Position numbers and translations under genes: made by a program. The notes under the pieces were generated by a model. It was not told where the DNA came from. It saw nothing but the letters and a program-made list of their open reading frames with translations, and made no database searches. Shown piece after piece: positions 42,687 through 52,169 of a stretch of 64,000 nt of DNA. Origin of the DNA: Cryobacterium flavum (lineage in GTDB: Bacteria; Actinomycetota; Actinomycetes; Actinomycetales; Microbacteriaceae); assembly GCF_900103805.1 (NCBI RefSeq), contig NZ_FNIB01000007.1, forward strand, positions 124,001-188,000, in the 5' to 3' direction. Each line of letters starts with the position of its first letter. Positions within the stretch are counted from its first letter, which is position 1.

Positions 42687-44171
42687 ATTTCGAGCACTGA
42701 AACACCCACCACTGCGGCCTCGCCGCAACCGGCAGCACGTGGCCTGAGGGCCCGGGTCGACTCCTACTTCGAGATCACCAGCCGCGGCTCCACCTGGTCG
42801 CGGGAATTTCGCGGCGGCGTCGTGACCTTCGTCACGATGGCCTACATCGTCATTTTGAACCCGCTGATTCTCGGCGGTTTCAGCGCCGACCAGGCCGCCG
42901 TCGACGTGGAAGGCGGATGGTTGCCCAACGAGCAGGTTGCCGCCGTCACCGCCCTGACCGCCGGCGTCATGACCATTCTGTTCGGCCTCATCGCCCGACT
43001 GCCCTACGGTTTCGCTGCCGGGCTCGGCATCAACTCGTTCCTCGCTGTGAGCGTCGTTGGCCAGGTCACCTGGGCCGAAGCGATGGGCTTGGTCGTCATC
43101 AACGGCCTCATCATCGTGCTGCTGGCCTCGACCGGCCTGCGTGAACTCATCTTCAATGCCATCCCTCGTCCGCTGAAGATCGCCATCACGGTCGGCATCG
43201 GCCTGTTCATCGCGTTCATCGGACTGGTCGACTCCGGCTTCGTGCGGGCCAGCGGCGCGAACTCACCGCCCGTTCAGCTCGGCGACGCCGGCTCGATCGC
43301 TACCCTGCCGACCACGGTCTTCGTGATTGGGCTCATCATCATCGGCGTGCTCCTGGCCCGCAAGGTCAAGGCAGCGCTGTTGATCGGCATCGTGGCGACT
43401 ACCGCCATCGCCGTGATCCTCGAGGCCATCTTCAAGGTCGGCCCCTCGCTCGGTACGAACCCGGCCGGCTGGAACCTGAACGCCCCCGTGCTGCCGACGA
43501 GCGTCGTGGCGCTGCCCGACCTCGGCCTGATCGGCCAGGTGTCCTTCGGCGCGTTCGAACGCATCGGCATGCTCGCCGCAGTGATGCTCGTCTTCACCCT
43601 CGTGTTCACGAACTTCTTCGACGCCATGGGCACGATGACCGGCCTGGCCAGTGAGGCCGGCCTCGCCGACCAGGACGGCAAGTTTCCCCGGCTGAAGTCC
43701 GCCCTGATCGTGGAGGGCATCGGCGCCGTCGCCGGCGGCGCCACGAGCGCCTCCTCGAACACCGTCTTCATCGAATCCGGTGCCGGAATCGGCGAGGGTG
43801 CTCGCACCGGCGCGGCCAACGTGATCACCGGCATCCTCTTTTTGGCCGCCGTGTTCTTCACGCCGTTGACCCAGATCGTGCCGCTCGAAGTGGCTGCTGC
43901 CGCTCTCGTCATCGTCGGGGCGCTCATGGTCTCGCAGATTCGTCACCTGGACTTCACCGAGTTCTCCAGCACGCTGCCGATCTTTCTGACCATCATCGTG
44001 ATGCCGCTGACCTACTCGATCGCCAACGGCATCGGGGCCGGGTTCATCAGCTGGGTGCTCGTGCGCAGCCTTTCCGGCAAGGGCCGCGAGATCAGCCCGC
44101 TGCTCTGGGTCGTCGCGGTCGGTTTCGTGCTGTTCTTCGTGCGCGGCCCGGTGGAAGCGCTGATCGGCTGA
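42687..44171 (+). CDS. NCS2 purine permease, AzgA-like, with probable ATT start codon
   Basis: 494 residues if it begins at ATT 42687. The family-conserved N-terminal segment (DSYFEITSRGSTWSREFRGG, then VVTFVTMAYIVILNPLIL) is in frame upstream of the first GTG (42822), which would delete it. Between the upstream stop (42660) and that segment there is no ATG, GTG or TTG, but ATT 42687 has GGGAG exactly 6 nt before it. Adenine/guanine/hypoxanthine-proton symport is expected from FAAGLGINSF, TNFFDAMGTMTGLASEAGL and SSNTVFIESGAGIGEGARTG. If annotators start at 42822 the protein loses 45 residues. Confidence 0.85.
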   Translation: MSSTETPTTAASPQPAARGLRARVDSYFEITSRGSTWSREFRGGVVTFVTMAYIVILNPLILGGFSADQAAVDVEGGWLPNEQVAAVTALTAGVMTILFGLIARLPYGFAAGLGINSFLAVSVVGQVTWAEAMGLVVINGLIIVLLASTGLRELIFNAIPRPLKIAITVGIGLFIAFIGLVDSGFVRASGANSPPVQLGDAGSIATLPTTVFVIGLIIIGVLLARKVKAALLIGIVATTAIAVILEAIFKVGPSLGTNPAGWNLNAPVLPTSVVALPDLGLIGQVSFGAFERIGMLAAVMLVFTLVFTNFFDAMGTMTGLASEAGLADQDGKFPRLKSALIVEGIGAVAGGATSASSNTVFIESGAGIGEGARTGAANVITGILFLAAVFFTPLTQIVPLEVAAAALVIVGALMVSQIRHLDFTEFSSTLPIFLTIIVMPLTYSIANGIGAGFISWVLVRSLSGKGREISPLLWVVAVGFVLFFVRGPVEALIG

Positions 44172-44185
44172 ACCGAGGCACCTGC

Positions 44186-44191
44186 TAGCAT
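44186..44191 (+). promoter_or_regulatory. -10 element of the GAF-LuxR gene
   Basis: TAGCAT, with a leader of about 27 nt carrying CGGGAA before ATG 44225. Confidence 0.4.
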
Positions 44192-44224
44192 CCGGTCACC
44201 GATCCGATTCGTCAGCCGGGAATC

Positions 44225-45082
44225 ATGCACGCAGCAAACGACGACGTTTACCGCCCGAGCGATCGCGACCTGCTCAAGGGCGCGATCAGGCAGCTTGCTG
44301 CCCAAACCGGCATTGCGGTGATCTTCGCCGGGCTGGTCAACCATGGCGAACTCGTCATCACCGAGTTCGTCGGCACCACGACGCAGGGGCTGAAGAATCT
44401 CAACGTGCAGCCGGGTGAGGGCGTCGGCGGGCGGGCCCTGCACCAGTCCCGGCCGGTCGGCGTCGCTGACTACTTCGACTCGCACCGCATCACCCACCAC
44501 CATGACCAGGCCGTGCGTATCGACGGTCTGCGCACCATGGTCGCGCTGCCGGTACTGGTCGACGGGCGGGGGCGCAGCATCCTTTATGCGGCCACCCGCG
44601 ACCGCACCTCTTTCGGCGAACGCACGGTTGGCGAGCTCAATGCCGGCGGGGAGCGCATCGCCCGTGAACTGCAGATTCGCGACGAGGTCGATCACCGGGT
44701 GGCCATTCTCAAGGTGGTCGGCAGCCTCGCCGCCGAACCGCTCGACCGCGACCTGATCGAGGTCGTTCGCCTCGCCCACGCCGAACTGCTCTCGGTCGCG
44801 AGCATCACGAGCGACCCCGACCTGTCCGCGCGAATCCTCGCCGTCACCGCCCGGCTGGTCGGTTCGGCGAGTGCCCCAGCGGATGTGCCGCACCTCACGC
44901 CCCGCGAGACCGACGTGCTCGCGCAGGTAGCCCTGGGCTGCTCCTATGAGGAGGTCGGCAACCGTCTGGCCCTGCAGGCGGTAACCGTGAAGGGGTATAT
45001 GCAGGCGATCATGGCCAAGCTCAACGCGCACAGCCGAACCGAGGCCGTGCGAATCGCCCGCGCCTTCCGGCTTCTGCCCTGA
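44225..45082 (+). CDS. GAF domain, LuxR-type transcriptional regulator
   Basis: 285 residues. GAF-like sensor at about 20-150 (GEGVGGRALHQSRPVGVADY), helical linker, then a LuxR/FixJ helix-turn-helix at about 222-280 (LTPRETDVLAQVALGCSYEE, KGYMQAIMAKLNAHSRTEAV). It resembles actinobacterial regulators placed beside catabolic or transport genes; the target here is probably the following MHS-type transporter. Ligand unknown. Followed by a hairpin. Confidence 0.88.
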   Translation: MHAANDDVYRPSDRDLLKGAIRQLAAQTGIAVIFAGLVNHGELVITEFVGTTTQGLKNLNVQPGEGVGGRALHQSRPVGVADYFDSHRITHHHDQAVRIDGLRTMVALPVLVDGRGRSILYAATRDRTSFGERTVGELNAGGERIARELQIRDEVDHRVAILKVVGSLAAEPLDRDLIEVVRLAHAELLSVASITSDPDLSARILAVTARLVGSASAPADVPHLTPRETDVLAQVALGCSYEEVGNRLALQAVTVKGYMQAIMAKLNAHSRTEAVRIARAFRLLP

Positions 45083-45103
45083 CCGCCTCCCCCGGGAGGT
45101 GGT
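45082..45103 (+). terminator. Terminator after the GAF-LuxR gene
   Basis: 9-bp stem ACCGCCTCC/GGAGGTGGT with one G-T pair and a 4-nt loop, overlapping the end of the gene. No U-tract. Confidence 0.45.
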
Positions 45104-45181
45104 GGCCGCCGGCGCCCGCTGCCACGCTGACATTCGTCACGACAACAGCGTTGTGGCTCACGATGTCAAGGGAGATATCGC

Positions 45182-46552
45182 ATGCTCGAAAGCACCGCAA
45201 TCCGGCAGGCTCGGCCGACGCCGCGCCGCACCTCGATGGCCAGGGTGGCCGTCGCCAGTTCCATGGGCAGCATCATCGAGTTCTACGACTTTCTCATCTA
45301 CGGCACGGCCGCCGCACTGGTGTTTCCGCAGGTGTTTTTCCCGGAGCTCGGCACCGGGGCCGGCACGCTCGCCTCGTTCGGAACGTTCGCGGTTGCGTTC
45401 GTGTCGCGCCCGCTCGGCGCCATTCTGTTCGGGCATTTCGGAGACCGGCTCGGGCGCAAGAAGACCCTGGTCAGTACCCTTCTCATTATGGGTTTCGCGA
45501 CCGTCACGATCGGTTTGCTGCCGAGCGCCAGTGTGATCGGGCTCGCCGCCCCGATCATTCTCGTGCTGCTGCGGTTTCTGCAGGGCTTCGCAGTCGGCGG
45601 CGAGTGGGCCGGAGCGGCATTATTAGCCGCCGAGTACGCACCGCCGAAGCGTCGCGGGCTGTACGCCGCATTTCCGCAGCTCGGCCCGTCCATCGGGTTC
45701 GCCCTGGCCAGCATGACCTTTCTGATCATCAACCTCACCCTCGGTGACGCCTCCGACGCCTTCCTCAGCTACGGCTGGCGTATCCCGTTCATTCTGAGCG
45801 CGGTACTCGTGATCGTCGGCCTCTACATCCGGCTCAAGATCGAAGAGACGTCCGTGTTCAAGGCCGCAACGGATGCCAGGCGTGCCGCGCCCGTTGCCCG
45901 CAAACTTCCGGTTTGAGAAGTCGTGCGCAAGCAGCCCCGCCAGATTCTGCTCGGGGGAGCGTCGACCATGATGCTGTTCGCCTTCTTCTACACCGGCACC
46001 GCATTCCTCTCCAGCTACGGCACCAACCCCGAGGGCCTCGCCCACAGCCGGCCGACCATCCTAACCCTCGGCATCATCGGAGCCCTCGTTTTCGCCGTCG
46101 GCACCATCGCGAGCGCTATCCTCTCTGACCGGGTCGGTCGCCGGGCGGTCATCGTCGCGTCCTGCATCGTGGCGGTGCCGTGGTCGCTCGTGCTGTTTCC
46201 CATCCTTGATATCGGAACGGCCTGGTCCTTCGGCCTCGGACTCTCCGGCACGCTGCTCATCGTCGCCGGGATCTACGGCCCGGTCGGCGCGTTCCTGCCC
46301 GAACTGTTCGCCACCCGTTACCGCTACACCGGCGCCGGGATGGCCTACAACCTCGGTGCCCTGGTCGGCGGAGGCATCACCCCGCTGGTTGCAGCGTCGA
46401 TCATCGCCACGGCGGGCAGTGCCTCGATCGGCCTGCTCCTGGCTGGAGTGAGCCTGGTGAGCCTGCTCGCGACGTTCGGCCTGCCGGAGACCAAAGGCGT
46501 CAACCTGGAAACGGTCGCCGAGGCCGAAGCGCGGGTGCCGGTCAGGAGCTGA
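45182..46552 (+). pseudogene. MHS-family MFS transporter interrupted by an in-frame TGA
   Basis: One 456-codon reading frame broken only by TGA at 45914-45916. The first part (244 residues) holds helices 1-6 with MGSIIEFYDFLIYGTAAALV, FGHFGDRLGRKKTL and FLQGFAVGGEWAGAALL. Translation continues in the same frame after the TGA as EVVRKQPRQILLGGASTMML and runs to the usual C terminus (LPETKGVNLETVAEAEA). Both halves keep normal codon use and there is no frameshift, so the lesion is recent, or the stop is read through. Metabolite-proton symporters of this type carry organic acids or osmolytes. Start ATG has GGGAG 8 nt upstream. Confidence 0.85.
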
Positions 46553-46567
46553 TACCAGGCCCGCAGC

Positions 46568-46609
46568 CGGAGGTTGCTCGTCGGTTATCCCGGCGGGCAA
46601 CCTCCGTTT
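46568..46609 (+). terminator. Terminator after the MFS gene
   Basis: Perfect 10-bp stem CGGAGGTTGC (46568-46577) / GCAACCTCCG (46597-46606) with a 19-nt loop, followed by TTT. Confidence 0.6.
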
Positions 46610-46627
46610 CGTCGTGAGCGGATGCGA

Positions 46628-46768
46628 TCAGGCCGGCGGTCGAAACTCGCTCACGGTGAACTCGGTGCCCTGAGGGTCGCGGATGCACGCAAACGCGGCC
46701 CGGGGGGAGTCGATGGTCTCGAGCACGGTGCCGCCGGAGGCAGCGACGTCGGGTAGATATCGGCGCTG
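46628..46768 (-). pseudogene. C-terminal remnant of a glyoxalase/VOC-family protein
   Basis: Reading the minus strand from the stop of the FAH gene, 46 codons encode RYLPDVAASGGTVLETIDSP, then RAAFACIRDPQGTEFTVSEF and RPPA before a TGA at 46628-46630. This is the closing part of a VOC (glyoxalase/dioxygenase) domain: a DPxG turn followed by the last strand. It has no start codon and begins directly after, and in frame with, the FAH stop codon. The rest of the VOC gene has been deleted. Confidence 0.75.
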
Positions 46769-47644
46769 TTAGATTTCGCGGCAGTGCGTCGTGAGCATGC
46801 CGATCTTGTCGATCGAGATGGTCACCGTGGACCCGTCGCGCAGAAAGATCGGGGGTTTGCGGCTGTATCCGGCGCCGCCCGGGCTGCCGGTGGAGATCAG
46901 GGTTCCCGGCATGAGGGTTGACGTTTTGGACAGGTAGGAGATGATCTCCGCGACGGTGCGCACCATGTCGCCGCTCGAGGCGTCCTGAAGGATGCGGCCG
47001 TCGACGTGCGTGGTCAGCCACAGGTTCTGCGGGTCGCCGATCTCATCGGCGGTGACGACGAGCGGTCCGGTCGGGGTGAAGCCGTCGAAGGATTTGCACC
47101 GTGACCACTGCGCTTCGGAGAATTGCAGGTCGCGCGCGGTGATGTCGTTGACGACGGTGTAGCCGAAGACGTAGTCGAGGGCGTTGGCGACCGTCACGTT
47201 GCGGGCCGGGCGACCGATGATCACACCGAGTTCAGCCTCGTAGTCGACCTGTGTGGTGAGGTCGCGCGGCCAGGTGATGGTTGAGCCGTGCCCGGTGAGC
47301 GAGTTGGGCCAGAGCGAGAACACGGTAGCGGCGGTTTCGAGGCGCAGGCTCAGCTCGGAGGAGTGTGCGGCGTAGTTGGCGCCGATGGCGATGATCTGCG
47401 GCGGGCGCAGCACCGCGGAGGAATGCCGCAGTTCGTCGACCTGCGTCAGCACGGCACCGTTGGAGACTGCGTCGAGGCTGATCGCGCGCACCCGCTCGTA
47501 GCCGGCGTCGCCGCGTTCGAGCAGATCTTGCAGGTCGCGGGGGGCGTCGTCCATGACGTCGTCGAGAAACAGTGCCGCATCGTCGAAGATCACGGCCAAT
47601 CGGGGAACGGAGGAGCCGTCAACTCTCAAATGCGCAAATTTCAC
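46769..47644 (-). CDS. Fumarylacetoacetate hydrolase (FAH) family protein
   Basis: 291 residues. FAH-fold signatures: IAIGANYAAHSSE, VDYEAELGVIIGRPARNV with metal-binding acidic residues, DITARDLQ, and LISTGSPGGAGYSRKPP. The family includes 2-oxopent-4-dienoate hydratases, acylpyruvate hydrolases and oxaloacetate decarboxylases, so the exact reaction is open. GTG start with TAGCCT 6 nt upstream. Immediately downstream is a VOC-protein remnant, a pairing typical of aromatic catabolism. Confidence 0.9.
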   Translation of the reverse strand: MKFAHLRVDGSSVPRLAVIFDDAALFLDDVMDDAPRDLQDLLERGDAGYERVRAISLDAVSNGAVLTQVDELRHSSAVLRPPQIIAIGANYAAHSSELSLRLETAATVFSLWPNSLTGHGSTITWPRDLTTQVDYEAELGVIIGRPARNVTVANALDYVFGYTVVNDITARDLQFSEAQWSRCKSFDGFTPTGPLVVTADEIGDPQNLWLTTHVDGRILQDASSGDMVRTVAEIISYLSKTSTLMPGTLISTGSPGGAGYSRKPPIFLRDGSTVTISIDKIGMLTTHCREI

Positions 47645-47650
47645 TCTTCT

Positions 47651-47656
47651 AGGCTA
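47651..47656 (-). promoter_or_regulatory. -10 element of the FAH gene (leaderless)
   Basis: TAGCCT on the minus strand, 6 nt before GTG 47644, inside the 18-bp gap after the Ada-AlkA gene. Confidence 0.5.
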
Positions 47657-47662
47657 ACCGGC

Positions 47663-49231
47663 TCAGCCTGCGGGTTGCCCTGTGAGGTGCTCCAACCCTC
47701 GGTCAGTCTGCTTGGAGGTAACGGCCCCCTGCGGTAAAGCGGGTACACCGGCAGCGCGCCACAGGTGCATTCCGGCGTAACTCCGCCAGGGCGCCCAGTC
47801 AGCCCCGCGCGCGGCCAGAGCCCGGGCCTGAACCGGCAGACCGAGTCGGCCGGCACCCTGCCGCAGTGCCAAGTCGCTGGTCAGCAGGATGTCCGGACTG
47901 CCGAGCACGCGCATGGCCACGTACCCGGCCGTCCACGGTCCGATTCCCCGCAGCGCGACCAGACGTGCTTCGAGTTCGGTGCGGGTCTGCCCGGCTGACA
48001 GTTGCAATTCTCCCGAAGCCAGCGCCTCCGCGACCCGCAGGATCGTCTCGATGCGAGCGCCCGGCCCGCGCAGCACGCCGCGGCCGCCGGCGGCGATCTG
48101 CGCCGCGGTGGGAAAGAGCAGCCGAGACTTGGCCCCGGGCAGGCGTTCGCCAAGCGTGTCAGCCAGCCTGGTCAACGCGGTGCGGGCCGCGGCGACCGAG
48201 ATCTGCTGCCCGATCAGCGCCCGGAACAGTGTCTCCTCGGCGTCCATACTGCCCGGTACACGGATGCCAGGGGCCCGGGCGACCGACACGGCCAGCGCCG
48301 GGTCCGCGGCCAGATGATGATCGATGGCCTGTGCGTCGGCATCGAGGTCGAACAGTCGACGCACCCGGCTCACCAGCGGTGCCAGGTCGGCGAGCTGGGT
48401 CAGACGGATGCTGCAGGCCAGCGCGGAGGCGGCATCCGTTCCCGCCAGGGTCACGTCGATGGTGGCCGTGCCGTTCGGTAGCCGCACGGCGCGGGCGTAG
48501 CTCGTTGCGGTGGCCGTTTCGACGCCCGGGAGGGCGCGGGTTGCGAGAAAGCGCAGCAGCCCGGGGCCGTCGAACGGCGTTCGGGCCGGCAGCTGCAGGG
48601 TGATCCTGGTTTCGGCGGGATCGACGCCGGGGACCGAGTGCGTCAGCAGTGGGCGCCGGGTCGCTCGCACCTCGGTGGGGGTGCGTTCGTAGATGGCCGT
48701 GACGGTGTCGTTGAACTGGCGCACACTGCCAAAGCCGGCGGCGAACGCCACATCCGTGATCTTCAGGTCGGTGCCCAGCAACAACAGGCGTGCGGTCTGC
48801 GCACGATGCGCGCGGGCGAGGGCGAGCGGACCGGCACCGAGCTCGGCGACCAACACCCGAGTCAGATGCCGGGGAGTGTAGCCGAGGCTGGCGGCGAGCC
48901 CCGGCACGCCGTCGCGTTCGAGCACGCCGTCAGAAATCAGTCGCATCGCGCGGGCGGCGAGGTCGTCCCGCAGATTCCAGGCCGGTGAGCCGGGCACGGC
49001 GTCGGGCAGGCACCGTTTGCAGGCTCGCAGCCCGGCCTCATGGGCGGCCGCCGCGGTGAGGTAGAAGGACACATTGCCCGGTTTGGGCGTTGCGGCCGGG
49101 CAGCTCGGCCGGCAGTAGATGCCGGTCGTGTGCACGCCGGTGATGAACTGGCCGTCGAAACGACTGTCGCGCGAGCACATTATGCGGTACCGCTCGGCGA
49201 AGACCTGATCGGCTGAAACGGCGGACGTCAT
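47663..49231 (-). CDS. Ada-AlkA fusion: methylation sensor / AraC regulator / 3-methyladenine DNA glycosylase
   Basis: 522 residues in three parts. N-terminal Ada zinc domain with Cys40, Cys44, Cys71 and Cys74 ([10 protein letters not shown] and ACKRC), which takes methyl groups from phosphotriesters. AraC helix-turn-helix at about 100-190 ([18 protein letters not shown]). C-terminal AlkA N-domain and HhH-GPD glycosylase at about 205-500 ([36 protein letters not shown], catalytic Asp in [13 protein letters not shown]). A self-induced alkylation repair protein; the Ada methylguanine transferase domain is absent. A weak CAGGCT lies 6 nt before its ATG. Confidence 0.94.
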   Translation of the reverse strand: MTSAVSADQVFAERYRIMCSRDSRFDGQFITGVHTTGIYCRPSCPAATPKPGNVSFYLTAAAAHEAGLRACKRCLPDAVPGSPAWNLRDDLAARAMRLISDGVLERDGVPGLAASLGYTPRHLTRVLVAELGAGPLALARAHRAQTARLLLLGTDLKITDVAFAAGFGSVRQFNDTVTAIYERTPTEVRATRRPLLTHSVPGVDPAETRITLQLPARTPFDGPGLLRFLATRALPGVETATATSYARAVRLPNGTATIDVTLAGTDAASALACSIRLTQLADLAPLVSRVRRLFDLDADAQAIDHHLAADPALAVSVARAPGIRVPGSMDAEETLFRALIGQQISVAAARTALTRLADTLGERLPGAKSRLLFPTAAQIAAGGRGVLRGPGARIETILRVAEALASGELQLSAGQTRTELEARLVALRGIGPWTAGYVAMRVLGSPDILLTSDLALRQGAGRLGLPVQARALAARGADWAPWRSYAGMHLWRAAGVPALPQGAVTSKQTDRGLEHLTGQPAG

Positions 49232-49294
49232 ACCTCGAGCCTGTCACGATCGGGCGCGGGGTGGTAGCGGAAATCGGACATGGGTGCTCGTCGA

Positions 49295-49300
49295 TAGGCT
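49295..49300 (+). promoter_or_regulatory. -10 element of the GlcD-like gene (leaderless)
   Basis: TAGGCT, 6 nt before ATG 49307. Confidence 0.6.
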
Positions 49301-49306
49301 GGGGGA

Positions 49307-50692
49307 ATGAACGCACTGCTGCGCCTCCAGTCCGAGCTTGGCGACATCGTCAGCACTGCACCACTCGACCTCGCGGCCAGCCGCACCGACAAATCCGGCT
49401 GGATCGCCGACGGTACCCCCCTCGCCCTGGTGCGTGCCACCACGGTCGCCCACGTGCAGGCCGTGCTGCGCATCGCCACCAAATGCCGGGTGCCGGTGGT
49501 CACCCGCGGCGCTGGAACGGGACTGTCCGGCGGAGCCTGCGGCACCGACGGTGCCATCGTGCTGAGCGTGGCCGGGCTCACCCGCATCCTCGAAATCAAC
49601 GCCGACGACGAACTCGCCGTCGTGGAGGCCGGAGTGATCAACCAGCACCTCAACGACGAGCTCGCGAAGCAGGACCTGTGGTTTGCCCCCGATCCGGCCA
49701 GCAAAGCCATCTCCACCGTCGGCGGCAACATCGCCACGAACGCCGGCGGCTTGCTCTGCGCCAAGTACGGCGTCACGCGGGAGGCGGTGCTCGGTCTGAC
49801 CGTCGTACTCGCCGACGGCAGCCTGCTGCACACCGGGCACCGCACGGTCAAGGGCGTCACCGGTTACGATCTCACGGCGCTGCTCACCGGCTCCGAGGGC
49901 ACCCTCGGCGTCATCGTTGAGGCGACCGTGCGGGTGCGCGCGCTCACGGCGGGCGCCGTTGCCACGATCGGTGCGGTTTTCGACACGGTCACGGCGGCGG
50001 CCGCAGCCAGCGCGGCGATCACGGCCGCACGAATCCGCCCCGCCGTGATGGAACTGATCGACCCGGTCGCGCTCGGTCTAGTCGCCGCCTACCTGGGGCC
50101 TGAGGGCTCGGCCGGTCTGCCGCTCGGTCGCGGCGCATTCCTGCTGGTGCAGACCGACGGTCCGGCGGCGCTCGCCGAAGCCGAACAGGCCGTTGCCGTG
50201 CTGCGGGCGGCAGGAGGCGAAGCCAGCCTGTCAACGGATGCTGCCTCCGGCGACCGCCTGCTGGCCATCCGCCGCGCCATGCACCCAGCCCTGGAGCAGT
50301 TCGGCCGGGTGCTGATCGAGGACGTGTCCGTACCGCGCTCGCGCATGGCCGAGATGTTCGCCGCGATCGCCGAGATCAGCGCCCGCACCGGCATCCCCAT
50401 CCCCACCGTCGCCCACGCCGGTGACGGCAACCTGCACCCGAACTTCGTCATTCCCCGTGGCGGGGAAGCGGATGCGGCGGTGCCCGACGAGATCTGGGCC
50501 GCCGCCGACGAGATGTTCCAGGCCGCACTGGCCCTCGGCGGCACGCTCACCGGCGAACATGGCGTCGGCGTGCTGAAACGTCGCTGGCTGCGCGATGAGA
50601 TCGGCGACACGAGCCTCGAGCTGCAACGCCAGCTCAAAGCGGTCTTTGACCCGCTCGGTCTTCTGAACCCCGGCACCATGTTTGCCGCCTGA
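49307..50692 (+). CDS. FAD-linked oxidase, GlcD/D-lactate dehydrogenase type
   Basis: 461 residues. N-terminal FAD-binding PCMH domain with VPVVTRGAGTGLSGGACG and ISTVGGNIATNAGGLLCAKY, C-terminal FAD_oxidase_C domain with HAGDGNLHPNFVIP and LTGEHGVGVLKRRWL. Oxidises a 2-hydroxyacid (glycolate or D-lactate). It stands alone without GlcE/GlcF partners. Leaderless start. Confidence 0.93.
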   Translation: MNALLRLQSELGDIVSTAPLDLAASRTDKSGWIADGTPLALVRATTVAHVQAVLRIATKCRVPVVTRGAGTGLSGGACGTDGAIVLSVAGLTRILEINADDELAVVEAGVINQHLNDELAKQDLWFAPDPASKAISTVGGNIATNAGGLLCAKYGVTREAVLGLTVVLADGSLLHTGHRTVKGVTGYDLTALLTGSEGTLGVIVEATVRVRALTAGAVATIGAVFDTVTAAAAASAAITAARIRPAVMELIDPVALGLVAAYLGPEGSAGLPLGRGAFLLVQTDGPAALAEAEQAVAVLRAAGGEASLSTDAASGDRLLAIRRAMHPALEQFGRVLIEDVSVPRSRMAEMFAAIAEISARTGIPIPTVAHAGDGNLHPNFVIPRGGEADAAVPDEIWAAADEMFQAALALGGTLTGEHGVGVLKRRWLRDEIGDTSLELQRQLKAVFDPLGLLNPGTMFAA

Positions 50693-50711
50693 GCTGGGCC
50701 GCCCGGGCCGG

Positions 50712-50717
50712 TATTCT
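50712..50717 (+). promoter_or_regulatory. -10 element of the PrsW gene (leaderless)
   Basis: TATTCT, 6 nt before ATG 50724. Confidence 0.5.
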
Positions 50718-50723
50718 CGAACA

Positions 50724-51986
50724 ATGAGCCTCGACCAGCCACCGGGCCAGCAGCCAGCCCCGCAGCAGCCATCCCAGCAGCAGCCCGTGCAGGAGAGTCC
50801 GGCCCCGGTGCAGCCGGTTTGGAGCCAGCCGGTACGCCCGTCTCGCGCCGGCCCGATCGTACTGGCCGTGATCGGCATCGTGCTCGCCGGGCTGGCCCTG
50901 CTCGCCGTGTTCTTGTACCTCACTACGTTCCTCGGCGCCGGCGCCCTGCTGGTCGGGCTGATCCTGGCGCTTCTGCCGCTCGCTGTCGTGCTGCTCGCGG
51001 TGCGCTGGATCGACCGCTGGGATCCGGAGCCGCGGCCGGCCCTCATCTTCGCCCTGCTGTGGGGTGCCGGCATCTCCATCGTCACCGCACTGCTCTTCGA
51101 CCTTGGCGTTCAGATCACGATCGCGGCCAGCGCGGGGGCACTGACCGGGAGTGATTTCGCATCTGCTGTCATTCAGGCCCCGATCGTGGAGGAAGTCGCC
51201 AAGGGATTCGGCATTCTCGTGCTGTTCTGGGCGGTTCGGAGGCACTTCGACGGCCCGGTCGACGGCGTCGTCTACGCCGCGACGATTGCGGCCGGCTTTG
51301 CGTTCTCCGAGAACATTCAATACTTCGGCCTGGCCATGACCGAGGGCAACGCGCAGGGCCTCGGCATCACGTTCTTGCTGCGCGGGGTCTTCTCGCCGTT
51401 CGCGCACGTCACGTTCACGATCTGTACCGGGCTCGCCCTCGGGCTGGCCGCACGGCGCAGCGCGAGCAAGGGCGGCGCGGTCGGCTATTTTCTGCTCGGC
51501 CTCATCCCCGCGATCCTGCTGCACGCACTGTGGAACGGTTCCACTTTTGTGCTGAGCGGTGATGCCTCCGTGCTCATCTACTACGCGGTCGTGCAGGTGC
51601 CGCTGTTCATCGTCGCCATTCTCGTCGTGGTGTTTCTCCGCCGGCAGGAAGCCCGCATCACCCTGCGGCGGCTGCACGAATATTCGCAGGCCGGCTGGTT
51701 CACCGCCGCGGAGGTTTCGATGCTCGGCACGGGCGCCGGCCGACGTCAGGCGCTCGCCTGGGGCCGACGGCAGCAACGACCCAAGAAGCTTGCCATGCGC
51801 CTGTTCATAGCGGACGCGACCCGCCTCGCCTTCGTGCGTGACCGCCTGGTGCGTGACCGCCTGGTGCGTGGCCAGAGCACACCGGCGCTGCACGCCCACG
51901 AGGCTCGCCTGCTCGGACGGTTGATGAATCATCGGGCCGATGTGCTGGGGCAGGTGCGGCCGGGTACGGCACCAGCGGTACCGTAG
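50724..51986 (+). CDS. PrsW-family intramembrane metalloprotease
   Basis: 420 residues. Pro/Gln-rich cytoplasmic N terminus (MSLDQPPGQQPAPQQPSQQQ), then about eight membrane helices with the PrsW catalytic motifs: EEVAKGFGILVLF near 156, FAFSENIQYFG near 193, HVTFTICTG near 230 and HALWNGS near 268. Regulated intramembrane proteolysis of an anti-sigma factor is the role known for PrsW in Bacillus; the target here is unknown. The C-terminal tail contains two 15-nt tandem repeats (51835-51864) coding RDRLV. Confidence 0.92.
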   Translation: MSLDQPPGQQPAPQQPSQQQPVQESPAPVQPVWSQPVRPSRAGPIVLAVIGIVLAGLALLAVFLYLTTFLGAGALLVGLILALLPLAVVLLAVRWIDRWDPEPRPALIFALLWGAGISIVTALLFDLGVQITIAASAGALTGSDFASAVIQAPIVEEVAKGFGILVLFWAVRRHFDGPVDGVVYAATIAAGFAFSENIQYFGLAMTEGNAQGLGITFLLRGVFSPFAHVTFTICTGLALGLAARRSASKGGAVGYFLLGLIPAILLHALWNGSTFVLSGDASVLIYYAVVQVPLFIVAILVVVFLRRQEARITLRRLHEYSQAGWFTAAEVSMLGTGAGRRQALAWGRRQQRPKKLAMRLFIADATRLAFVRDRLVRDRLVRGQSTPALHAHEARLLGRLMNHRADVLGQVRPGTAPAVP

Positions 51987-52169
51987 GCGCGGAACCAACA
52001 GAAACTCGCCGCTTCGGTGGTGTGGCGGTGCCGACGACTCTCCCGATGCGACGAGTTCGTGTACACCAAGAGTGCACCCGCGAGCGGTCCGGCGCAAGCA
52101 TTATTTTTTTCGACCTGCCAGGTGGGTCGCCGGTGTGCATTTCTGCGCGCGATCCGGTTGGATGGGGGT

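Noticed and set aside
45914-45916. TGA as a selenocysteine codon.
   Set aside because: No SECIS-like hairpin was evident just downstream, MHS transporters are not selenoproteins, and related proteins have an ordinary residue there.
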